A stretch of 64,000 nucleotides of DNA, taken from the NCBI RefSeq assembly GCF_031178505.1, contig NZ_JAPSIW010000001.1, positions 1 to 64,000 on the forward strand. Reading direction: 5' to 3'. Both the position numbers and the translations under genes were made by a program. The first letter of the stretch is position 1; each line of letters begins with the position of its first letter. Shown piece after piece: positions 7,843-16,368 of this stretch. This stretch comes from Streptomyces sp. (lineage in GTDB: Bacteria > Actinomycetota > Actinomycetes > Streptomycetales > Streptomycetaceae). The notes under the pieces were generated by a model, which was not told where the DNA came from, searched no databases, and saw only the letters and a list, made by a program, of their open reading frames with translations.

Positions 7843-8661
7843 GTGTCCCCATCATCGTCTGAGTCCCGCGAGGTCGTGAAACTCGACCTGTCCGCCGGCT
7901 CCATCCACACCACTCTGATCGACGACGAACCGCGCGTGCTACTCAAGCCCGCCATCGAGTCGCTGGGCCTCGACTACTCGACGCAGCTCGCCAAGCTGAA
8001 GACTCGCTCCTGGGCCTCCGTGGGGCAGAGCCCCATGCAGCTGCCGGGTGACACCCAGACGCGCCTCCACTCGACGGCCACGGTCCGTACCTTTCTGATG
8101 CTGCTGGCCACCATCAACGAGAACCGGGTCAAGGTCGAGGCCCGCCCGACGCTGGTCGCGTTCCAGAACGAGACCGCGGATGCCATCGAGGCGTACTGGA
8201 CGCAGGGCGGCACCATCAACCCGCGTGCCACGGAGGACCAGCTCGACTCGCTGATCTCGCGGGCGAAGCAGCAGGCCGAGGTGCTGTCGATCCTGGCGCC
8301 GATCGTCTCGCCGGGGTGGCTGGAGACGAAGGGCCGCCTGGTGGCCGCCCGCGCGCTGGGCGAGGAGCCGGACGTCGACCCGATGGACGTGCCGCTGTAC
8401 GTGCCGGACTTCCTCAAGGGCAAGGGCCTGAAGCGCAAGGACATCGAGTCGGCGCAGTCCTGGTTCGGCCGGCGTGCCGCGGCGATCTGGAAGGGCCGCA
8501 CGGGCGAGGACATCGGAACCCGGCAGGCGGATCTGCCGAACGGTTCGGTGCGGGAGACGAAGGCGTGGACGGCCCGGCACCTGCCGGTGTTCGAGGAGAC
8601 CTGGGACCGCTACTACGCCGCCCAGTACCCGCAGCAGGAAACGCTCGGCGGTGCGGCATGA
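7843..8661 (+). CDS. phage antirepressor (P22_AR_N domain)
   Basis: 272 residues from GTG 7843, which has AGAAGGA at good spacing. The N-terminal ~120 residues (LKPAIESLGLDYSTQLAKLK, WASVGQSPMQLPGD, FLMLLATINENRV) match the P22_AR_N fold of phage antirepressors. The C-terminal part is a different domain ending in TWDRYYAAQYP. Such proteins bind and inactivate a phage repressor to trigger induction. It is the third gene of the rightward operon and overlaps the next gene by ATGA. Confidence 0.85.
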   Translation: MSPSSSESREVVKLDLSAGSIHTTLIDDEPRVLLKPAIESLGLDYSTQLAKLKTRSWASVGQSPMQLPGDTQTRLHSTATVRTFLMLLATINENRVKVEARPTLVAFQNETADAIEAYWTQGGTINPRATEDQLDSLISRAKQQAEVLSILAPIVSPGWLETKGRLVAARALGEEPDVDPMDVPLYVPDFLKGKGLKRKDIESAQSWFGRRAAAIWKGRTGEDIGTRQADLPNGSVRETKAWTARHLPVFEETWDRYYAAQYPQQETLGGAA

Positions 8662-9053
8662 GTGACCTGACGGACTTCGAGGCGATCGTCGCTGTCCAGC
8701 CTGAGTTGGTGATGACTCCGTTGCAGGCGATGTTCGCCGAGGCGGACGAGGAGCTGAGGGCTGAACGCCCGGAAGGCTTCGAGGTGCACGAGATCGTCGA
8801 ACGGGCGTTCTTCCACCTTCCCGTGGCTGAGCATGAGGCGGCGCGGCGTGAGCTTGGCACCGTGTACTGGGAGGCGCGCATCGCCGACGAGCAGATGCTG
8901 GCCCACGCCGCCGAGTTGCAGGCGCAGCGCCGGGAGCTCCGCCGCCTCTTCGGCCGGTACGAGGATCTCGCCGAGTCTGGGGCACCGGTGCCGTATGAGC
9001 TGCTGCTGAGCATCGTCAAGCTGGCCCTCCCGCTGACGGGGAGCGCGTCATGA
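8658..9053 (+). CDS. hypothetical early protein (131 aa)
   Basis: ATG 8658 overlaps the antirepressor stop. The product is acidic and helical, with a likely coiled-coil around residues 80-105 (AAELQAQRRELRRLFGRYED). Family not recognised. It is co-translated with its neighbours. Confidence 0.6.
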   Translation: MSDLTDFEAIVAVQPELVMTPLQAMFAEADEELRAERPEGFEVHEIVERAFFHLPVAEHEAARRELGTVYWEARIADEQMLAHAAELQAQRRELRRLFGRYEDLAESGAPVPYELLLSIVKLALPLTGSAS

Positions 9054-9286
9054 GCGCCCGCGAGAACCTCATCGGCTTCTGCCTGGTAGCCCTGCCGAAC
9101 GAGCCGGGCTTCGCGAGGGCTGAGCGGCTGGCTGACGCCTACCGCGCCGAGGTGCTGCGTGAGGTGTACGCCGCGATCCAGGACCCGCAGCAGCGGGCTG
9201 CCGTTGGCGGCGGTCTGGGCTGGGAGACGGCCCGCGACGTCGTCCACAACCTGCTCCGCAAGACCGAGGGCGGTGACCAGCGATGA
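9050..9286 (+). CDS. hypothetical early protein (78 aa)
   Basis: ATG 9050 overlaps the preceding stop by 4 bp. The compact helical sequence (AERLADAYRAEVLREVYAAI; GWETARDVVHNLLRK) looks like a folded alpha-helical protein. No function is recognised. Confidence 0.6.
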   Translation: MSARENLIGFCLVALPNEPGFARAERLADAYRAEVLREVYAAIQDPQQRAAVGGGLGWETARDVVHNLLRKTEGGDQR

Positions 9287-9657
9287 CCGACCGCCTGACA
9301 CCGCAGCGCGAAACCGAAATCCGCAAGCACATCGCCGAGCTGATCTACCCCACCTACGGGCAGCGCGACACGGAGCGGACTCTCGCTATCGCCGACGCTG
9401 TGATGCCCGCCGTGCGCGCCGGAGTCGCCGCCGAGCTGGCTGCGGTCCGCGCCGAACGCGACGAGGCACGGGCTCGGGTGCGGGAGCTGAAGCGCCCGGC
9501 CGTCGAGGCGCACCGCAACGAGATCCGCCGGTCCTACGCCGAACTCGCCGTCACCGCCCGCGAGGACCGCGACTACGAGGGTGCCTTCAACGTCGAGTGC
9601 CAGCTCCGTGAGCGCGAGGAGCAGTGGAAGCGCGAAGACGAGGAGGCCACATCATGA
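9283..9657 (+). CDS. hypothetical coiled-coil early protein (124 aa)
   Basis: ATG 9283, overlapping both neighbours. Residues ~40-75 and 95-120 are rich in Ala, Glu and Arg heptads (AAELAAVRAERDEARARVRE), indicating a coiled coil. Family not recognised. Confidence 0.6.
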   Translation: MTDRLTPQRETEIRKHIAELIYPTYGQRDTERTLAIADAVMPAVRAGVAAELAAVRAERDEARARVRELKRPAVEAHRNEIRRSYAELAVTAREDRDYEGAFNVECQLREREEQWKREDEEATS

Positions 9658-10073
9658 CCGCGAATCCGATCGTGGACGTCGAGAGCGACGCGAAGGCCGT
9701 TGCACTGGCCGAGGCGTACCGGCATCAGCCGGAGCCGCTGGAGGCCGAGTTCGCGGCCCTGGCCTGCGCCCACCCCGAGGCGTGCGCCTGCGAGGACGAC
9801 CCTGGCTGGGCGGCGTTCATCGCCCGCCAGACCGCACTCAACAACCTGTGGCGTCAGGCGGCCCGGTTCAACGCCGCGAACCCGGTCGGCACCCCCGTGA
9901 TCGCCTACCCCGGCTGCCGGCCCGAGGACCACCCCGGCGATGAGCACCTCGTCACGACGACCCGCAGCCGGGCCACCGTCCTCAGCGGCCACACCCCGGT
10001 CGTCTGGGTGAACGGCCACTCCGCCTGCATCGCCCTCACCCACATCGACGTGCGCCCCGGAGGTGCTTCGTGA
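9654..10073 (+). CDS. hypothetical early protein with beta-rich C-terminus (139 aa)
   Basis: ATG 9654 overlaps the previous stop. An N-terminal half with Cys-containing ACAHPEACACED is followed by a beta-rich half (GTPVIAYPGCRPED; SRATVLSGHTPVVWVNGHSA), a pattern that recurs in Streptomyces phages. No biochemical role is known to me. Confidence 0.6.
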   Translation: MTANPIVDVESDAKAVALAEAYRHQPEPLEAEFAALACAHPEACACEDDPGWAAFIARQTALNNLWRQAARFNAANPVGTPVIAYPGCRPEDHPGDEHLVTTTRSRATVLSGHTPVVWVNGHSACIALTHIDVRPGGAS

Positions 10074-10378
10074 GCAGCAGTCTTCGCACCACCTGGACGC
10101 CCGACGGCCAGATCGAATCGATGGGCAGCACCGACGGCCACCTCTACCTGTACCCGGGCAATCTTGCCGGGGACCAGATCGTCATCGCGCCGCCGAAGAA
10201 CATGCCGCCCGAGCAGATGCTGGCCGTCGCCAACCGCGTGCTCGCCGGCGTGCAGCGGTGGCGAGACACGGTCGCACAGCACGCCGAGCGGGCACGCACC
10301 ACCGCCGACGAGCTCGCCGAAGCCCGCGCTGAGATCACACGCCTCCGGGCCGAGACCAAGGACGGAGACGAATCATGA
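10070..10378 (+). CDS. hypothetical early protein (102 aa)
   Basis: GTG 10070 overlaps the preceding stop. The N-terminus is beta-rich (LYLYPGNLAGDQIVIAP) and residues ~60-100 form a coiled coil (RARTTADELAEARAEITRLR). Unknown family. Confidence 0.6.
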   Translation: MSSSLRTTWTPDGQIESMGSTDGHLYLYPGNLAGDQIVIAPPKNMPPEQMLAVANRVLAGVQRWRDTVAQHAERARTTADELAEARAEITRLRAETKDGDES

Positions 10379-10623
10379 CCGCACGGATCATCGGTGGCCT
10401 TCTCTACGACCTGGATGACGGCCCGGTGGGCACGGACTTCGGGCGGGGCTTCGACGGCAGGCCGGAGCAGCGACTCGTCCTCGGTGACGAGCAAGGCAGC
10501 GACAAGCTGTCGATCTCCCTCACCACCACATCGCTCGCAGGAATCGACGACCTCATCGAAGCCCTCCATCGCATCCGCGACATCAAGACCCAGCAGAGGC
10601 GACTCTCGGAGGTGGCGGCATGA
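10375..10623 (+). CDS. hypothetical early protein (82 aa)
   Basis: ATG 10375, 4-bp overlap with both neighbours. The sequence has a beta-strand core (EQRLVLGDEQGSDKLSISL) and ends in a helix with IEALHRIRDIK. Unknown. Confidence 0.6.
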   Translation: MTARIIGGLLYDLDDGPVGTDFGRGFDGRPEQRLVLGDEQGSDKLSISLTTTSLAGIDDLIEALHRIRDIKTQQRRLSEVAA

Positions 10624-11192
10624 AGTGCGGAGAGCTGAGGCCGGAGAGCAGCTACCAGAGGTGCGACCGCGACCTGCAGCACGTCGGTCCGCACGAGTAC
10701 CTCGGCCAGAAGTGGCAGCGGATCGTGCCCGAACTGCCCGACCCGGATGTCGAGTCGCTCCTCGAAGAGACGCTGCCCGCCAACGCGTGGGGCATCAACG
10801 AACGGCGCTTCCCGATCATCGTCACGGAGACGATCGTGCGGGTTCTGTGGGTCGACGCCGAGACCGAGGACGAAGCCCTCGCCTACTGGGCCGACGACTG
10901 GACCGACATCCCCCTCAAGGACGCCGACGTCATCGACGGATCACTCGACTTCGAACGCCCCGACGAGTACCAGCGGCAGGAAGCGTTCGAAGCGAGGGGC
11001 CACAGGCGACACGTCGGGCCTGAGATCGCCTGCCCCGACTGCGGCAAGACGTCCTTCCGCCGGGCCTGGTTCCACAACCCGTACCGCAAGTGCCACGGCC
11101 CGATCGTGTGGAGGACGACCGTCGGCCGTCCGATGCGCGACTGGCAGCAGACCCCCGTGGGTGGCACCGACAGCACGAAGGCGGTGGCGTGA
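10620..11192 (+). CDS. hypothetical protein with paired Cys/His motifs (190 aa)
   Basis: ATG 10620. A short N-terminal module holds RCDRDLQHVGPHEY, and a CPDCGKTSF motif lies near residue 140, so both ends could bind zinc. The middle (RFPIIVTETIVRVLWVDAET) is beta-rich and aromatic. The N-terminal pattern occurs in small actinophage proteins, but no function is known to me. Confidence 0.6.
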   Translation: MKCGELRPESSYQRCDRDLQHVGPHEYLGQKWQRIVPELPDPDVESLLEETLPANAWGINERRFPIIVTETIVRVLWVDAETEDEALAYWADDWTDIPLKDADVIDGSLDFERPDEYQRQEAFEARGHRRHVGPEIACPDCGKTSFRRAWFHNPYRKCHGPIVWRTTVGRPMRDWQQTPVGGTDSTKAVA

Positions 11193-11404
11193 TGACCGCG
11201 ATCCTGCCCGAGCGGCCCACCGCCCTCGACAACCTGCCGCCCATGCCTGCAACCGCACCGCCAGTCATCCTGCCCGGCCTCCTCGCCGCCGTCGGCGTCG
11301 TCGAACGGCCCGTGCCCCGCTGGATCACCGACCCCGACCTCATCCGGTCGATCCTCGACGGCCACGTCGACATCCCCGACGAACTCAACCCGCAGGGGGC
11401 GTGA
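11192..11404 (+). CDS. hypothetical early protein (70 aa)
   Basis: ATG 11192 overlaps the previous TGA by one base. The C-terminal RWITDPDLIRSILDGHVDIP looks helical; the rest is Pro/Leu rich. Unknown. Confidence 0.55.
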   Translation: MTAILPERPTALDNLPPMPATAPPVILPGLLAAVGVVERPVPRWITDPDLIRSILDGHVDIPDELNPQGA

Positions 11405-11628
11405 TGAGCCAGCTCAGCGAACGACAGACACGCCTCCTCGAAGCCCTCAAAGCCGAAGGCGGGGTCATCAGGGCGAGCCGCGTGCACGACCTGAACCGCG
11501 GCCTTGGCGCCCCGAAACGCACCACCGCCCGCCACGACCTCGCCGCCCTCCGCAAGCGGGGCCTGCTCATCCAGGGCGGAGCGGAAGACGGCCGCTTCTA
11601 CCTCCTCACCCGGAAGGTCACGACATGA
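11404..11628 (+). CDS. small winged-HTH protein (74 aa)
   Basis: ATG 11404 overlaps the previous stop. LSERQTRLLEALKAEGGVIR, then a helix pair and TARHDLAALRKRGLLIQG plus a short hairpin wing form a DeoR/MarR-size winged helix with no effector domain. Probably a DNA-binding early regulator. Confidence 0.65.
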   Translation: MSQLSERQTRLLEALKAEGGVIRASRVHDLNRGLGAPKRTTARHDLAALRKRGLLIQGGAEDGRFYLLTRKVTT

Positions 11629-11813
11629 GCCCTGATCTGACCGTCCTCGCCTGCGGCCTGCTGTTCCTCCTCGGCGTCGAGGCCACCGCCATCTCCGCCC
11701 GCACCACCCCGCAACCTGCGCCCGGACGGCCCGAACGCGACACCAGCCGCACACCCGTCGCCCACCCCCGGCCCGGCATCCGCGACCTCGCCAAGAAGAA
11801 GGAGACGTCGTGA
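11625..11813 (+). CDS. single-span membrane protein (62 aa)
   Basis: ATG 11625, overlapping neighbours. Residues ~4-22 are a transmembrane helix (LTVLACGLLFLLGVEATAI); the rest is Pro/Arg-rich and cytoplasmic in type. Unknown role. Confidence 0.55.
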   Translation: MSPDLTVLACGLLFLLGVEATAISARTTPQPAPGRPERDTSRTPVAHPRPGIRDLAKKKETS

Positions 11814-12190
11814 GCCTCATCCACCGGCCGAAGACAGGCAAACACCGGGTCGGCGACCGCATCGCCGCCCTGGAACAGCAGGTCGCCGCACTCCGAGCCG
11901 ACAACACCAAGCTCCTCAACTTCAAGGCCGCCGCCGACGACTACTTCATGCTCCTCGTCGACGACCGCCAGCACGTGTACGACGCCTGGCAGGCCGAAGG
12001 ACACAAGCGCACCGAAGCCGAGATCGTCACCGCCCCGCCGATGCACCGCGACACCACCGCGGTCGAGGACCAGGCCACCGCACCCATCGACGTCCGGCCC
12101 CTCTGGGACGCCCACCGCCCCCGGCAGGCGAGCTGGGGCCGCGCGGAGGATGACACCCTGCCGCTCCCGGCCGTGAGGGAGGCGTCGTGA
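11810..12190 (+). CDS. hypothetical coiled-coil protein (126 aa)
   Basis: GTG 11810. RIAALEQQVAALRADNTKLL near residues 20-40 is a clear leucine-zipper-like coiled coil; the C-terminal half is disordered. Such proteins usually oligomerise or act as adaptors. Unknown. Confidence 0.6.
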   Translation: MSLIHRPKTGKHRVGDRIAALEQQVAALRADNTKLLNFKAAADDYFMLLVDDRQHVYDAWQAEGHKRTEAEIVTAPPMHRDTTAVEDQATAPIDVRPLWDAHRPRQASWGRAEDDTLPLPAVREAS

Positions 12191-12786
12191 AAATCACCGC
12201 ACGGCGGCCTCTCAGCGGAAACAGCACCACGACGGCCTGGGGACGCGTCATCGGCGGGCGCCGCTACTGGTTCGAGGCGACCCCGTTCGAGATCAAAGTA
12301 TTCCGGCTAGACCAGAAGAGCGGCAGCCTCGTGCACCACTGGCGACACATGCCGGACACGGTCGGCGAGTACGACCGTTACGACCCGGCAACTCGCCCCC
12401 GCCCGGGTGAGATCGCATGGGCCAAGCACTGGGACCACAAGACCACAGAGCTCCTGTACGTCACGGGCTGCCGCGTGTGCGGCGACGTAGCCGAGGTGAC
12501 ACGCCAGCAGCTCATCGCCCGCCACGGAGACCCCTACGGAACAGGTGGCTGCGCTGGCACAGGCACCGCAGCCACCCTCGAGGCAGCCCTGGTACGGGAC
12601 AGCCAGCTCTCCCCAATGGAGAAGATCGTGAGCTCCCGGCTCTTCCACTACCTGATCTCGTGCCGCGGCTTCGACAGCATCACCGGCGAAGAATGCCATC
12701 ACCCGATCTGTGACAGCAGCCGACAGGCCGGGATGGCCTGGACGCTCTCGGGCTGGCGGAAGGTCGAAGAGCCCGCCCTGTTCTGA
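12187..12786 (+). CDS. hypothetical protein with Cys/His clusters (199 aa)
   Basis: GTG 12187. The product is beta-rich at first (WGRVIGGRRYWFEATPFEIK) and then carries TGCRVCGDVAE and a later GEECHHPICDSS, possible metal ligands. It ends the overlapping run of early genes; the next gene is 91 bp away. Family not recognised. Confidence 0.55.
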   Translation: MKITARRPLSGNSTTTAWGRVIGGRRYWFEATPFEIKVFRLDQKSGSLVHHWRHMPDTVGEYDRYDPATRPRPGEIAWAKHWDHKTTELLYVTGCRVCGDVAEVTRQQLIARHGDPYGTGGCAGTGTAATLEAALVRDSQLSPMEKIVSSRLFHYLISCRGFDSITGEECHHPICDSSRQAGMAWTLSGWRKVEEPALF

Positions 12787-12877
12787 ACCGGCACCGCCTC
12801 GACGCTGCCTCAGACTCCGCCGGCCGTGCGGTGACCCGCCCCGCCGCGGCCGGCGGCCAAACCTTCAGGAGAACCCC

Positions 12878-13012
12878 GTGAACGACATCACCGAGCCCGC
12901 CCAGTTCCCCCTCTTCCCGCTCACCGACCTGCAGACCAAGGGCTACGCCCAGCCTGAGCCCCGCGACGACGAGACCGTCGAGCAGGACGAGCCCGAGACG
13001 GAAGCAGCATGA
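12878..13012 (+). CDS. small acidic protein (44 aa)
   Basis: GTG 12878 has an ideal AGGAGA ribosome site and the stop overlaps the sliding-clamp ATG. The N-terminal TEPAQFPLFPLTDLQ holds a Q-x-x-L-F-like stretch (QFPLFPL), which resembles clamp-binding peptides, followed by an acidic tail. Being coupled to the clamp gene makes clamp interaction an attractive inference, not a demonstrated fact. Confidence 0.6.
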   Translation: MNDITEPAQFPLFPLTDLQTKGYAQPEPRDDETVEQDEPETEAA

Positions 13013-14121
13013 AACTCCGCATCGAACAGAAAGAACTCGCCGAAGCCGCCCGACGAGCCCACCGGCGGCTGCCCGCCAAGCCGCTCAACCCCGTCCTCGC
13101 CGGCCTCCTGCTGGAAGCCACCGCCGACACGGCGACCCTGTCCGGGTTCGACCTGGAAACCAGCACCCGCGCCACACTCGACGCCGAGACGCTGGAGCCG
13201 GGCCAGGTGCTCGTGTCCGGGCGGCTCCTCGCCGACGTGACCGCCGCCCTGCCTGCCGGCCCTGTCGATGTGGTTGCCGACGACCACGAAGTGACGGTGT
13301 CCACGCCCGGCAACGCGTTCAGCCTCCCCGCCATGGAACGTCGCGACTATCCGGCCCTCCCCGACCCGCCCAAGCAGTCCGGCACCGTCGACGGCCCTGC
13401 CTTCAACAAGGCCGTCGCGCACGCCGCCGAGGCCGCCATGAGCACCGACGATGCGGTCGGGCAGCTCGAAGCGTTCGGCGGCGTCGAAGTAGCCGCCCTC
13501 GGCGACACCCTGCGGATCCGGTCCAGCGACCGATACCGGCTCGTCGAGCACGCCCTCGACTGGCGGCCTGAGAACGGCGACGGCAGCCTCCTCATCCCGG
13601 CCGAAGACCTGAAGAAGACGTCCCGCGCCCTGGCGGGCGGGCCCGTGCACCTGTCCTTCGGCAACGGGCACGGGGTTGCAGCCCTGACAGGGGCAGGACT
13701 GGCCGTCACCAGCCGCACCATCGCCAGCGAGTTCCCGGACATCGGCCGGCTGTTTCCGCAGCCGGAAGGCGCCTCGGGCTGGGCGATCGTCGACGGCCGC
13801 GAGCTAATGGAGGCGGTGAAGCGGGCCGCACTCGTCAACGACAAGGAGGAGAAGCCGGTCGTCCTCGACTTCACTCGCGAACGGATCACGGTGCGCGGCG
13901 GCACGGACGGCAGCAGGGGCATCAGCCAGGTCGACGCCGAAACAGTCGACCTGGACGGCTTCCAGATCGCCTTCCGGCCCGGCTTCCTCAGCTCCCTGCT
14001 GGCCCCCATGGAGGGCCCGGTGCGGCTGTGGCTGTACACGCCGACCAAGTCGGTACTCATGCACGCCGACGACGACAACACCACCTATCGGGCCGTGTGC
14101 ATGCCCGTCCGCCTCAAGTAG
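13009..14121 (+). CDS. dnaN-like: phage-encoded DNA polymerase III beta subunit (sliding clamp)
   Basis: 370 residues, the normal length for bacterial beta clamps. Three clamp domains of ~120 residues can be traced: an opening MKLRIEQKELAEAARRAHRR, GRLLADVTAALP near residue 77, a SSDRYRLVEHALDW strand in domain 2 matching the canonical TDGYRLA segment, IASEFPDIGRLFP matching the usual EGRFPDYRRVLP motif, and a C-terminal end YRAVCMPVRLK equivalent to the usual MPxRL ending. The clamp encircles DNA and tethers polymerases. It lies directly upstream of exonuclease and annealase genes, suggesting a replication/recombination module. Few temperate phages carry their own clamp. Confidence 0.93.
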   Translation: MKLRIEQKELAEAARRAHRRLPAKPLNPVLAGLLLEATADTATLSGFDLETSTRATLDAETLEPGQVLVSGRLLADVTAALPAGPVDVVADDHEVTVSTPGNAFSLPAMERRDYPALPDPPKQSGTVDGPAFNKAVAHAAEAAMSTDDAVGQLEAFGGVEVAALGDTLRIRSSDRYRLVEHALDWRPENGDGSLLIPAEDLKKTSRALAGGPVHLSFGNGHGVAALTGAGLAVTSRTIASEFPDIGRLFPQPEGASGWAIVDGRELMEAVKRAALVNDKEEKPVVLDFTRERITVRGGTDGSRGISQVDAETVDLDGFQIAFRPGFLSSLLAPMEGPVRLWLYTPTKSVLMHADDDNTTYRAVCMPVRLK

Positions 14122-14166
14122 CCGCCACCGTAGACGCCGCGTAGAGCACCCTCCGGCTCCGCGGCA

Positions 14167-14213
14167 GCCGTGGCCCCCACCCCATCCACCCCCGCACGGG
14201 CGGGGGCCACGGC
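14167..14213. terminator. strong hairpin after the clamp gene
   Basis: GCCGTGGCCCCC (14167-14178) pairs perfectly with GGGGGCCACGGC (14202-14213). No T-run follows, and the next gene's ribosome site begins 12 bp later, so it may attenuate rather than fully stop transcription. Confidence 0.6.
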
Positions 14214-14237
14214 ACCCGACACCCTTTGGAGCGCCAC

Positions 14238-14567
14238 ATGAGCACCACAAGCCCCACCATTCCCAAGGAAACCGCCCGCCACGTCCTGTGGCGCTACGAC
14301 CGGCAAGGCGGATGCCAGCCGGGCCCGTTCACCGAGCACCTCATGGCCGCCATCGAGCGCGCCGACCACCAGAACCGGGCCATCCTCCGCGACGCCTATC
14401 CCGCCCTGTCCGCGGCCATGCACCTCGCCCGCTACGACGAGGAAGGACTCGCCAAGCTCCACGCCATCGCCACCGGCCAGGCGCCGCTCACCTGCACCTG
14501 CGGCGACGCGGCCGGACCATTCGACCTCCGAGGCCGCTGCGAGACCTGCATCGGAGACGCCGCATGA
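14238..14567 (+). CDS. hypothetical protein with C-terminal zinc-ribbon-like motif (109 aa)
   Basis: ATG 14238 with TTTGGAG upstream. Helical core (FTEHLMAAIERADHQN, RYDEEGLAKLHAIATG) then TCTCGDAAG and GRCETC, a four-Cys treble. It overlaps the exonuclease gene start. Probably accessory to the recombination module. Confidence 0.65.
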   Translation: MSTTSPTIPKETARHVLWRYDRQGGCQPGPFTEHLMAAIERADHQNRAILRDAYPALSAAMHLARYDEEGLAKLHAIATGQAPLTCTCGDAAGPFDLRGRCETCIGDAA

Positions 14568-15469
14568 CCGCCGTCCAGCCAGCCCCTCCCGCCGGCCGCC
14601 TGCTCGGCACCTTCCAGCCCGGCAGCCCCGAATGGCACGCGGCCCGCGCCAACGGCATCGGCGGCTCCGAGATCTCCGCCATCCTCGGCCTCAGCCCCCA
14701 CGAGTCGACGTTCTCCCTGTGGCACCGCAAGAAGGGCAACGTCGGGCCGGTACAGGAAGCCTCGGAGATGTACTGGGGCAAAAAGCACGAGCCCACCATC
14801 TGCGACGAGTTCGCCACCCGGCACCCCGAACTCCTCGTCCTCCCGTCCGGCACCTACGCCGCCGACGACCTGCCCTGGTGGATCGCCAACCCCGACCGGC
14901 TCGGCTTCACCCCGGACGGCGAACTCGAAGTCATCGAAGCGAAAACCGCCTACGACGACCACGAATGGGGCGAGGAAGGCACCGACCAGATCCCCGTCCA
15001 TTACAAAGCCCAGGTCCGCTGGTACCTGCGCGCCCTCGGTGCACGCCGTGGTCGCGTCGCCGTCCTCATCGGCCTCTCCGACTACCGCGAATACGTCGTC
15101 GAGCCCGACGACGCCGACACCCAGCTGATGCTCACCGCGGGCCAGGCGTTCATGGACTCCCTCGCCGCCGGACAGGCCCCCTCCATCGACGGCCACACCG
15201 CCACCTTCCAGGCCGTCAAGGAGATCCCCGACGGAATGGTCGACGTCGACGTCCCCATCGACCCGGCCCTCCGCGACCGCTACTTCGCCTCCCTCGCCGC
15301 CTTCAAGGCGGCCGAAGAAGAGAAGCGCCACGCCTCCGGGCTCGTCCTCGACCAGATCGCCGACGGCCGGCGGGCCATCTGCGGCGACGACCGCGTCGCC
15401 ACCCGCACCGTCCGCAACGGCAAGACCTACTCCCTCCAGCCCGCACGAAACAGGAGCACCGCAGCATGA
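14564..15469 (+). CDS. YqaJ-family viral recombinase / lambda-type exonuclease
   Basis: 301 residues. The YqaJ core is clear: GSPEWHAARANGIGGSEISA (residues ~20-40), the PD-(D/E)XK-type element EVIEAKT near residue 126 with an earlier Asp, and VHYKAQVRWYL matching the family's helix with a conserved Gln. The enzyme should resect double-stranded DNA 5' ends to give 3' overhangs for the RecT protein encoded next. The two starts overlap with their neighbours, so the pair is translationally coupled. Confidence 0.92.
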   Translation: MTAVQPAPPAGRLLGTFQPGSPEWHAARANGIGGSEISAILGLSPHESTFSLWHRKKGNVGPVQEASEMYWGKKHEPTICDEFATRHPELLVLPSGTYAADDLPWWIANPDRLGFTPDGELEVIEAKTAYDDHEWGEEGTDQIPVHYKAQVRWYLRALGARRGRVAVLIGLSDYREYVVEPDDADTQLMLTAGQAFMDSLAAGQAPSIDGHTATFQAVKEIPDGMVDVDVPIDPALRDRYFASLAAFKAAEEEKRHASGLVLDQIADGRRAICGDDRVATRTVRNGKTYSLQPARNRSTAA

Positions 15470-16308
15470 CCGAACAGAACGTCTCCAACGCCGTCGCCGT
15501 CCGCGACAACGGGCCCGCCGCCCAGATCGAGCAGTACCGCGACGAGTACGCGGCCCTTGTCCCCTCCCACATCAACGTCGACCAGTGGGTGCGCCTCGCA
15601 TCCGGCGCCATCCGAGGCGACAAGATGCTCATGCAGGCCGCACAGACCGACGTCGGCGTCTTCCTGCGCGAGCTGAAGACCGCCGCACGTCTGGGGCTTG
15701 AGCCCGGAACCGAACAGTTCTACCTGACTCCGCGCAAGTCCAAGGCCCACGGATACAAGTTCATCATCAAGGGCATCGTCGGCTACCAGGGGATCGTCGA
15801 ACTGATCTACCGGGCGGGCGCCGTCTCCTCCGTCATCGTCGAAACGGTTCGCGCCCGCGACAGCTTCCAGTACGTTCCCGGCCGCGACGAGCGCCCCGTC
15901 CACGAGATCGACTGGTTCAGCGGCGAACGCGGCGACCTCGTTGGCGTCTACGCCTACGCCGTCATGAAGGACGGTGCCACATCCAAGGTCGTCGTCCTCA
16001 ACCGGCGGCAGGTCATGGAGGCCAAGGAGAAGTCCGACAGCGCCAACGGCAAAGGCGCCGACTATTCGCCGTGGAACACCAGCGAAGAAGCCATGTGGCT
16101 GAAGACGGCCGTGCGCCGCCTCTCCAAGTGGGTGCCTACCTCGGCCGAGTACATGCGCGAGCAGCTCCGCGCCCAGGCCGAGGTCGCAGCAGAGATCACG
16201 GCCGGACAGCCTGCCGAACCTCTCCCGCCGATGCCGCAGCCCACGGCCCTCGACGACGGCGAACCGGACTCCGAGGACGAGCCCGTCGACGCCGAAATCG
16301 TCGCCTAG
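15466..16308 (+). CDS. recT: RecT-family single-strand annealing protein
   Basis: 280 residues from ATG 15466, overlapping the exonuclease stop. The RecT core runs over residues ~20-235: LKTAARLGLEPGTEQFYLTP, KGIVGYQGIVELIYRAGAV, NRRQVMEAKEKSDS and WLKTAVRRLSKWVP are all family hallmarks. The C-terminal ~40 residues are acidic and Pro-rich. It pairs complementary strands exposed by the YqaJ exonuclease and drives phage recombination and concatemer formation. Confidence 0.94.
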   Translation: MTEQNVSNAVAVRDNGPAAQIEQYRDEYAALVPSHINVDQWVRLASGAIRGDKMLMQAAQTDVGVFLRELKTAARLGLEPGTEQFYLTPRKSKAHGYKFIIKGIVGYQGIVELIYRAGAVSSVIVETVRARDSFQYVPGRDERPVHEIDWFSGERGDLVGVYAYAVMKDGATSKVVVLNRRQVMEAKEKSDSANGKGADYSPWNTSEEAMWLKTAVRRLSKWVPTSAEYMREQLRAQAEVAAEITAGQPAEPLPPMPQPTALDDGEPDSEDEPVDAEIVA

Positions 16309-16321
16309 CCCGCGCACGCCT

Positions 16322-16350
16322 GAGCCGGCTGCGGGCAAGGCAGCCGGCTC
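16322..16350. terminator. hairpin after recT
   Basis: GAGCCGGCTGC (16322-16332) and GCAGCCGGCTC (16340-16350) form a perfect 11-bp stem with a 7-nt loop between recT and the next gene. Confidence 0.65.
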
Positions 16351-16368
16351 CTCATCTAGGAGACCACA

